From positions 1 to 14,593 of the forward strand of contig JAZOQB010000044.1 of the NCBI GenBank assembly GCA_045655865.1: a stretch of DNA of 14,593 bases, written 5' to 3'. Under the pieces are notes generated by a model. The model searched no databases, was not told the DNA's origin, and worked only from the letters and a program-made list of their open reading frames with translations. The position numbers and the translations under genes were made by a program. This DNA is from RGIG5579 sp045655865. Its GTDB lineage: Bacteria > Bacillota > Clostridia > Oscillospirales > SIG627. Positions 13,879 through 14,593 of this stretch are shown here, piece after piece (positions within the stretch are counted from its first letter, which is position 1; every line of letters starts with the position of its first letter).

Positions 13879-14593
13879 TTATATTGGCTTACGAATAATG
13901 TCACCACAACGAAGCATTTTGTCCGTTTTAATATAAAACGTCATTTGCGGATGTGGACAGCTTTCTATTGCGCTTCCGTTTTCATCGAACATGGCAAAAA
14001 TATTAATAATTTCTCCCGTTTTTCCTGGTGATAACAGTTCAAATCGATCGCCTATATTAAATTTATTTTTTTGACAGCATCTTGCCATCCCACTATTTGA
14101 ATCGATCTCTTCTACAGTACACAAAAACGAACCATTTCCAATATATCCGCTATTGGAAGCAATTTGCGAAGACTGCATTTTCGGATCAAAAAAGTAACCC
14201 GTACAATATTCGCGATGCGAAACCGATTCCAACTCTCTGCGAAGGGCTTGAACTTGCGATGAATCTGTTTTATCTGAAATCATATTCAGCGCAATTCGGT
14301 AAGCGTTGGCGGTAACTGCAGCATAATAGGCGCTTTTCATTCTGCCTTCAATTTTTAGGCTGTTAATTCCCGCCCCGATCAATTCCTGGATATGATCGAT
14401 CATACAAAGATCTTTTGAACCAAACAAATAACTGCCCTCCGGATGAATTTCACAACTGAGGATATCATCCGGCTTTCCTTCTTCGAAAAAACGATAGTGC
14501 CATCGGCACGGTTGAGCGCACTCTCCCCTATTTGCATCCCTACCCGTATAATATTCCGAAAGCATGCAACGACCGGAGAAAGAAACACACATA
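13879..14593 (-). CDS. U32-family protein (TrhP/YrrO-like), 3' part
   Basis: The C-terminal 238 or so residues of a peptidase-U32-family protein; the 5' end lies beyond the right edge. The fragment contains GRCMLSEYYTGRDANRGECAQPC, then LFGSKDLCMIDHIQELIGAGINSLKIEGRMKS, the core signature of the family. Counting from the first in-window Met, cysteines at 2, 9, 25 and 63 are spaced like the four Fe-S ligands known in UbiU-type U32 proteins; C29 and C47 are extra. Residues about 155-237 form a C-terminal beta-barrel domain typical of the YegQ/YrrO branch. That branch (TrhP) takes part in making 5-hydroxyuridine at position 34 of tRNA, which is a better guess than collagenase activity. Other U32 branches, such as the rRNA-modifying RlhA, remain possible because the N-terminus is missing. 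Confidence 0.88.
   Translation of the reverse strand, partial: MCVSFSGRCMLSEYYTGRDANRGECAQPCRWHYRFFEEGKPDDILSCEIHPEGSYLFGSKDLCMIDHIQELIGAGINSLKIEGRMKSAYYAAVTANAYRIALNMISDKTDSSQVQALRRELESVSHREYCTGYFFDPKMQSSQIASNSGYIGNGSFLCTVEEIDSNSGMARCCQKNKFNIGDRFELLSPGKTGEIINIFAMFDENGSAIESCPHPQMTFYIKTDKMLRCGDIIRKPI

Overview
The window reads as chromosome of an anaerobic, endospore-forming Bacillota, most likely a member of the Clostridia. The reasons are spoVAC, spoVAD and spoVAE, forespore (sigma-G type) promoter sequences, a clostridial-type long GluRS, a Na+-pumping decarboxylase operon, AGGAGG-type ribosome binding sites and moderately AT-rich DNA. The genus cannot be fixed from the sequence alone. No phage, CRISPR array, rRNA, tRNA or complete insertion sequence was seen.

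Layout. (1) 1-2479, minus strand: a biotin-dependent Na+-translocating decarboxylase operon in the order gamma (OadG-like), separate biotin carrier, beta (OadB-like, with an unusual exported N-terminal domain), alpha/carboxyltransferase (OadA/PycB-like, cut by the window edge). The alpha start carries the LRDAHQS motif of oxaloacetate/pyruvate carboxyltransferases, so oxaloacetate decarboxylase is the best guess. (2) 2710-6053, plus strand: gltX-glnS, 11 bp apart, encoding GluRS and GlnRS, closed by a strong bidirectional terminator. (3) 6128-9053, minus strand: spoVAD-spoVAE, then prfB with its own sigma-A promoter, then a small membrane protein with an acidic Cys/Asp cluster. (4) 9264-11669, plus strand: a cytosolic (alpha/alpha)6-barrel glycoside hydrolase and a YitT-family membrane protein, closed by a 17-bp bidirectional hairpin. 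(5) 11747-12374, minus strand: spoVAC preceded by a 57-residue Cys-rich protein, with a CATACTA forespore-type -10 in front. (6) 12438-13241, plus strand: a GNAT acetyltransferase. (7) 13242-13878: a 637-bp stretch with no gene but many inverted repeats. (8) 13879-14593, minus strand: the 3' part of a U32-family (TrhP/YrrO-like) gene.

How the parts relate. SpoVAC, SpoVAD and SpoVAE belong to the dipicolinic-acid channel of the spore and are normally adjacent. Here VAC is separated from VAD-VAE by a 2.7-kb pair of oppositely oriented genes, and each half has its own forespore-like promoter. GltX and GlnS together charge tRNAGlu and tRNAGln directly. prfB lacks the usual programmed-frameshift stop codon. 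The most notable points are the split spoVA locus, the Cys-rich protein coupled to spoVAC, the exported extension on the OadB-like subunit, and the hairpin-rich gap near the right end. I did not find a clearly new multi-gene system.
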